DNA of 64,000 nt. It comes from RGIG4608 sp045637205. Lineage in GTDB: Bacteria; Bacillota; Clostridia; Oscillospirales; CAG-272. Shown here piece by piece: positions 60,862 through 64,000 of this stretch (position 1 is the first letter of the stretch; each line of letters starts with the position of its first letter). A program made the translations under genes and the position numbers. The DNA is taken from assembly GCA_045637205.1 (NCBI GenBank), contig JAZTYY010000005.1:1-64000 (forward strand), in the 5' to 3' direction. A model generated the notes under the pieces. It ran no database searches. It had not been told where the DNA came from and saw only the letters and a program-made list of their open reading frames with translations.

Positions 60862-63291
60862 ATGAAAAAAATAACAGCTTCGCTAATTTCTTTTATTATT
60901 ATATTAACAATTATATTCACAGGGATTGCGCCAACAACAGCCATGGCTCTTGAGCACGTCGATAGTGAGAGTACCCCATCACACATTGACGTTCCCGTTA
61001 GTAATCGCTATCACGTTATAGAAAACGGCTATCGCGGAAAATATGCTCTTCAAGAGGGTGTTTTTGGATATCAAACAGCCGAGCAAGAAAATAAAAATTC
61101 AGTTTATTTTTATTCCGATGGATATTTTGAGGACTCCCCCGAAATTTATAACTCGAGTCTTTCAAGCATGTCACTTGCACTCGCCCTTTCGGGCTTCAAT
61201 ACTCAGCGCACCGATTTTGATAAAAATTTGCCAAGTGGATTGTATTCAAACCTTTTCCGTCACGCACGCGTTTTAATGTCCGACATTGGAATTGAAGATA
61301 AAAACATTTATGTAAATGATGATTTCACCACAAGACCAACCGAGGAAACCATTGGTATGATTATGGGCGCAAAGGAAATTTTTATAAACGATGAAAAATT
61401 CATTCTTGTTCCCATAGCAGTTCGCGGCGGAGACTATGAATCCGAATGGTCAAGCAATTTCACTTTGGGCACATCAGGTGAGGCATTTGGCTTCTCAAGT
61501 GCCGCTGACAAGATTGTAAACGACGTTAAAGCATATCTTGATTCAAACACATCGTTTGACTTTGCTTCAGCTTTAAATAACGGAAGAGTGAAATTTTGGG
61601 TTGTTGGATATTCACGCGGCGGCGCAGTTGCCAACATCACATCAAAGCGCTTAACTGAGGACTACGGTCAAGCGGGAAACTCAATTTACGGCTATTGCTT
61701 TGAAGCGCCTGCAGGTGGCGTTGATTCAGCTGTAATCAAGCAACCTTGGACTTATGAAGGAATCTATTCCAACATTCACAACATAATAAACACAGCCGAC
61801 CTTGTTCCCCGTATTCCCCCAAAGGAAATGGGATTTAAACGATATGGAATTGACCACTTCGTTCCCGGCACAGACTCCGGTGAAATCACAAGCAATACGT
61901 ATATAACTCCAACCGGAATAACAGTTACCACCTATGCCGACAACGAGCCCTTAGAGGTTGGAAGTGAGGCTTACAACGAAAGACGAGAAAAAATGGTAGA
62001 AAATTTAGCAGAAATAGATGACACCATCGTCTTTAGTGACAGCTTTTCATTAGTAAAGCTTGACTTTTTCAATATTCTTTCAAACGGTGAAATTTTTTCA
62101 CCCGTTGAAATGGCTACCGACGTCACAACTACCGAATGGCTTGACGCTCTTGCAAGTGATTTGCAAAATTGGGCTGCCAACGGAACTTATAGCTACGGAC
62201 GTCTTGAGGGCGGCGGATACAACAACGATTTTAGACACTTTTATACTACTCACACAAAATTTGCAGGCAAAAATCACGTTACACTTGAAACTGCTCTAAG
62301 ATGTATTTTGAAATTGGCATTCACACATTACGAAGACCAAGAATTTTTGAACGCCTTATTGTATCGTTCTATTTCATTGACAATTGAATATGCAAGCATT
62401 CTTGATTTGTATCTTAATCTCGTTCAAAAGTGGGACAATTTGCCCACCTTCAGACAACATGAGTATTTAGATAGAATTTGGGAGGTTTTGGATGGGGATA
62501 TGTACTATGCCGACGGCACTCCCGTAAAGAAAATCTCCGACTTTGTAGACGATGATGAGAAAGAATTGTTAGAGCATTCATTCTATACCCTTTCATCCTT
62601 CCTTTTCTTGTTCACGTCAAAGGATCACGACACCACTCCTCAGCTAAGCGGAGTTGACTCAAACGGTTTACATATCGTTACACTTATTCATAACGTTATG
62701 ACCGTTGCGCAAGGACATTACCCCGAGGTTTGCTTGTCTTGGCTTAGAACGTATGACTCAAACTATTCAATAGACGGTGCTAAATATATTGATACAACCG
62801 TTACGTTAAATAATGATGAAAACAACCACGCGCCAAAAATTGAATACAAGATCGATATTCAAAACGAAGGCTCGGTGCTTTCCCTTTCAACAATTATAAC
62901 GTCAAATGACGGTGTGGATGCAAATTCAAAAAATAACGGTTCATCCATATATTACGCGTTTTTTGATGGAGATGAAGCAGTAACCGATTGGGAGCTTTAT
63001 CAATCACCAATTGTGCTAGACAGTACAAAAAATTACGGATACAGCTTAATAGCATTTGCTGTGCGCTTTGAAGAAATGGGAACAATGCTTGAATTGTCAA
63101 ATGAAGAGCTTTATAATAATAGCCCATCGGTCAACCCTCCCGAAAACGAGGAGCAATCACAAATCAGCACAAATGCAAACACGACCCCACTTGTTAATAA
63201 CAATATCGTTATTATAATCTCAAGTGTACTTTTGGCTGCGATAGTAATTATAATCCTTGTTACAATATTCAAAAAGCGAAAGAAAAAATAA
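60862..63291 (+). CDS. Secreted, membrane-anchored lipase-fold protein
   Basis: The 809-residue protein has a Sec signal peptide (about residues 1-30, cleaved near AMA-LE), a lipase class 3-like alpha/beta hydrolase domain with nucleophile in VVGYSRGGAVAN (about 251-262), an Asp/His region (NTADLVPRIPP, then GIDHF) and a long C-terminal extracellular part. A single transmembrane helix (about 782-803) and a Lys/Arg stop-transfer tail end the protein. Similar lipase-like proteins occur on clostridial cell surfaces; the substrate is unknown. It starts 36 bases after sigK, so may be co-transcribed. A terminator follows. Confidence 0.82.
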   Translation: MKKITASLISFIIILTIIFTGIAPTTAMALEHVDSESTPSHIDVPVSNRYHVIENGYRGKYALQEGVFGYQTAEQENKNSVYFYSDGYFEDSPEIYNSSLSSMSLALALSGFNTQRTDFDKNLPSGLYSNLFRHARVLMSDIGIEDKNIYVNDDFTTRPTEETIGMIMGAKEIFINDEKFILVPIAVRGGDYESEWSSNFTLGTSGEAFGFSSAADKIVNDVKAYLDSNTSFDFASALNNGRVKFWVVGYSRGGAVANITSKRLTEDYGQAGNSIYGYCFEAPAGGVDSAVIKQPWTYEGIYSNIHNIINTADLVPRIPPKEMGFKRYGIDHFVPGTDSGEITSNTYITPTGITVTTYADNEPLEVGSEAYNERREKMVENLAEIDDTIVFSDSFSLVKLDFFNILSNGEIFSPVEMATDVTTTEWLDALASDLQNWAANGTYSYGRLEGGGYNNDFRHFYTTHTKFAGKNHVTLETALRCILKLAFTHYEDQEFLNALLYRSISLTIEYASILDLYLNLVQKWDNLPTFRQHEYLDRIWEVLDGDMYYADGTPVKKISDFVDDDEKELLEHSFYTLSSFLFLFTSKDHDTTPQLSGVDSNGLHIVTLIHNVMTVAQGHYPEVCLSWLRTYDSNYSIDGAKYIDTTVTLNNDENNHAPKIEYKIDIQNEGSVLSLSTIITSNDGVDANSKNNGSSIYYAFFDGDEAVTDWELYQSPIVLDSTKNYGYSLIAFAVRFEEMGTMLELSNEELYNNSPSVNPPENEEQSQISTNANTTPLVNNNIVIIISSVLLAAIVIIILVTIFKKRKKK

Positions 63292-63293
63292 AT

Positions 63294-63328
63294 AAAAAAG
63301 GATATGCCGTGTGGCATATCCTTTTTAT
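63294..63328. terminator. Bidirectional terminator
   Basis: GGATATGCC (63300-63308), loop GTGT and GGCATATCC (63313-63321) are flanked by A and T runs between convergent genes. Confidence 0.92.
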
Positions 63329-63991
63329 TTATTCAAGATAGAGCGCGTCCGCGTCCAAAAATGCATGAGTATTAAGTGAATTGTCAGTCGGAATTCTTCT
63401 TTCAGCTCCGCAATCGCGACATTTCACCAAAACGTAATTCGAGAAAACCTCAAAGCCGTATTTTTCTTCATCTATTTCACCTTCGTGCTCACATTTGCAA
63501 AAGATCTTTCCCTCAGCCTCAAGCTCGGAAAGCACGAAAAGCACGCTTTGTGTAAGCTCGGAGTCAAGTGCCTCGTCCTCATCCTCAGTGTTGGCGTTCT
63601 TAAATGATGAAAGATCGGTAATTCCGTGCTCCTCCATCAACTCCATAAGCTTAAGCTCACCGCGGGCAAGATTTGCTTTAACGTGGTCCATATCACCAAG
63701 GAAGCAAATATCCATATCGGCATATGGGCAAGGGAGATAAAAGCCCTCACTGTCAAAGAAAACCTTTGAATTCAGCAAAAAGCTGTGTGGCTTGGGACAG
63801 AAAAGACAGGGCACGGTAAGACGAATCTTGCCGTCACTTTGCTTTACAACCGTCATTTCACTGCCACCGCAGTCGCATTTGAGCTTTATCATGGGCGCTG
63901 AAAGTGTAAACACGTCAAGTGCGCACATAACTCCTGCGCCACAATGTGGGCAACGGTATGCAATTGTAGTTTGTTTATTTTCAAGTACCAT
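63329..63991 (-). CDS. CpXC-domain zinc-binding protein
   Basis: The 220-residue soluble acidic protein has several Cys pairs: CPHCG (about residues 14-18), CDCGG (about 39-43), CLFCPKP (about 62-68), CKC and CRDCGAERR near the C-terminus. The first pairs match the CpXC domain, a zinc-ribbon module of unknown role in Firmicutes. The C-terminal CRDCG looks like a second half ribbon. The ATG at 63991 is complete, with AGG at the very edge of the window as the likely site. Promoter lies outside. Confidence 0.72.
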   Translation of the reverse strand: MVLENKQTTIAYRCPHCGAGVMCALDVFTLSAPMIKLKCDCGGSEMTVVKQSDGKIRLTVPCLFCPKPHSFLLNSKVFFDSEGFYLPCPYADMDICFLGDMDHVKANLARGELKLMELMEEHGITDLSSFKNANTEDEDEALDSELTQSVLFVLSELEAEGKIFCKCEHEGEIDEEKYGFEVFSNYVLVKCRDCGAERRIPTDNSLNTHAFLDADALYLE

Positions 63992-64000
63992 ATAAAACCT

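Overview
The window looks like chromosome of a low-to-mid GC, endospore-forming Firmicute of class Clostridia, most like an uncultured gut commensal. Supporting signs are two forespore/mother-cell sporulation genes (spoIVB near the left end, an uninterrupted sigK near the right end), HPr kinase, a short zinc-ribbon ProRS, GGAGG-type ribosome-binding sites before nearly every gene, sigma-A promoters of TTGACA-17-TATAAT type, and short oligo-T terminators. Placement below class is inference.

Layout. 1-12700 is housekeeping: spoIVB, a ketopantoate-reductase-like gene, a kinase-fold gene, a WecG/TagA-type glycosyltransferase, proS behind a structured leader, a SEDS (RodA/FtsW) gene, an aldo/keto reductase, a ROK sugar kinase, a two-gene K+ uptake system and a membrane-anchored metallophosphoesterase. 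12911-13180 is a tRNA-Met/tRNA-Glu pair with promoter and terminator. 13200-19600 is an accessory island: an 1173-residue protein with an apparent N-terminal PD-(D/E)XK nuclease of the kind found in anti-phage effectors, a tyrosine integrase, tiny proteins, a twice-frameshifted gene, tandem 60-bp repeats and a dense cluster of hairpins.

19988-50025 is one large glycan/amino-sugar utilisation locus. An AraC-type regulator converges on about 20 genes that are all on the minus strand. They encode a secreted substrate-binding lipoprotein and two ABC permeases, two ABC ATPases (one MsmK/UgpC type), four large exported proteins or lipoproteins with Ig-like, beta-helix and DUF4838 features, a GH20-like hexosaminidase, an SGNH esterase, three Gfo/Idh/MocA oxidoreductases, an aldose-epimerase-like protein, an extended ROK kinase, two NagA deacetylases, a NagB and a NagB-TIM-barrel fusion. 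Read together: an exported set binds or trims a glycan, the ABC importer takes in short sugars, and cytoplasmic enzymes hydrolyse, deacetylate, epimerise, phosphorylate and deaminate amino sugars toward fructose-6-phosphate.

50500-52900 holds a large serine recombinase whose reading frame runs through a terminator into an array of small palindromes that includes a 191-bp direct duplication; next to it is a 30-residue Cys-rich membrane peptide. 53000-55520 is a methyltransferase-hprK-SGNH lipase group. 55644-56960 is rpsF-ssb-rpsR with promoter, leader hairpins and terminator, followed by a second array of short hairpins. 57285-64000 contains a secreted metallo-beta-lactamase-fold lipoprotein with zinc-finger-like repeats, an amidase-domain protein, sigK, a secreted membrane-anchored lipase-fold protein and a CpXC zinc protein.

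Most promising for novelty: the lone nuclease-helical-repeat gene with its integrase island, the structured proS leader, and the two different palindrome arrays.
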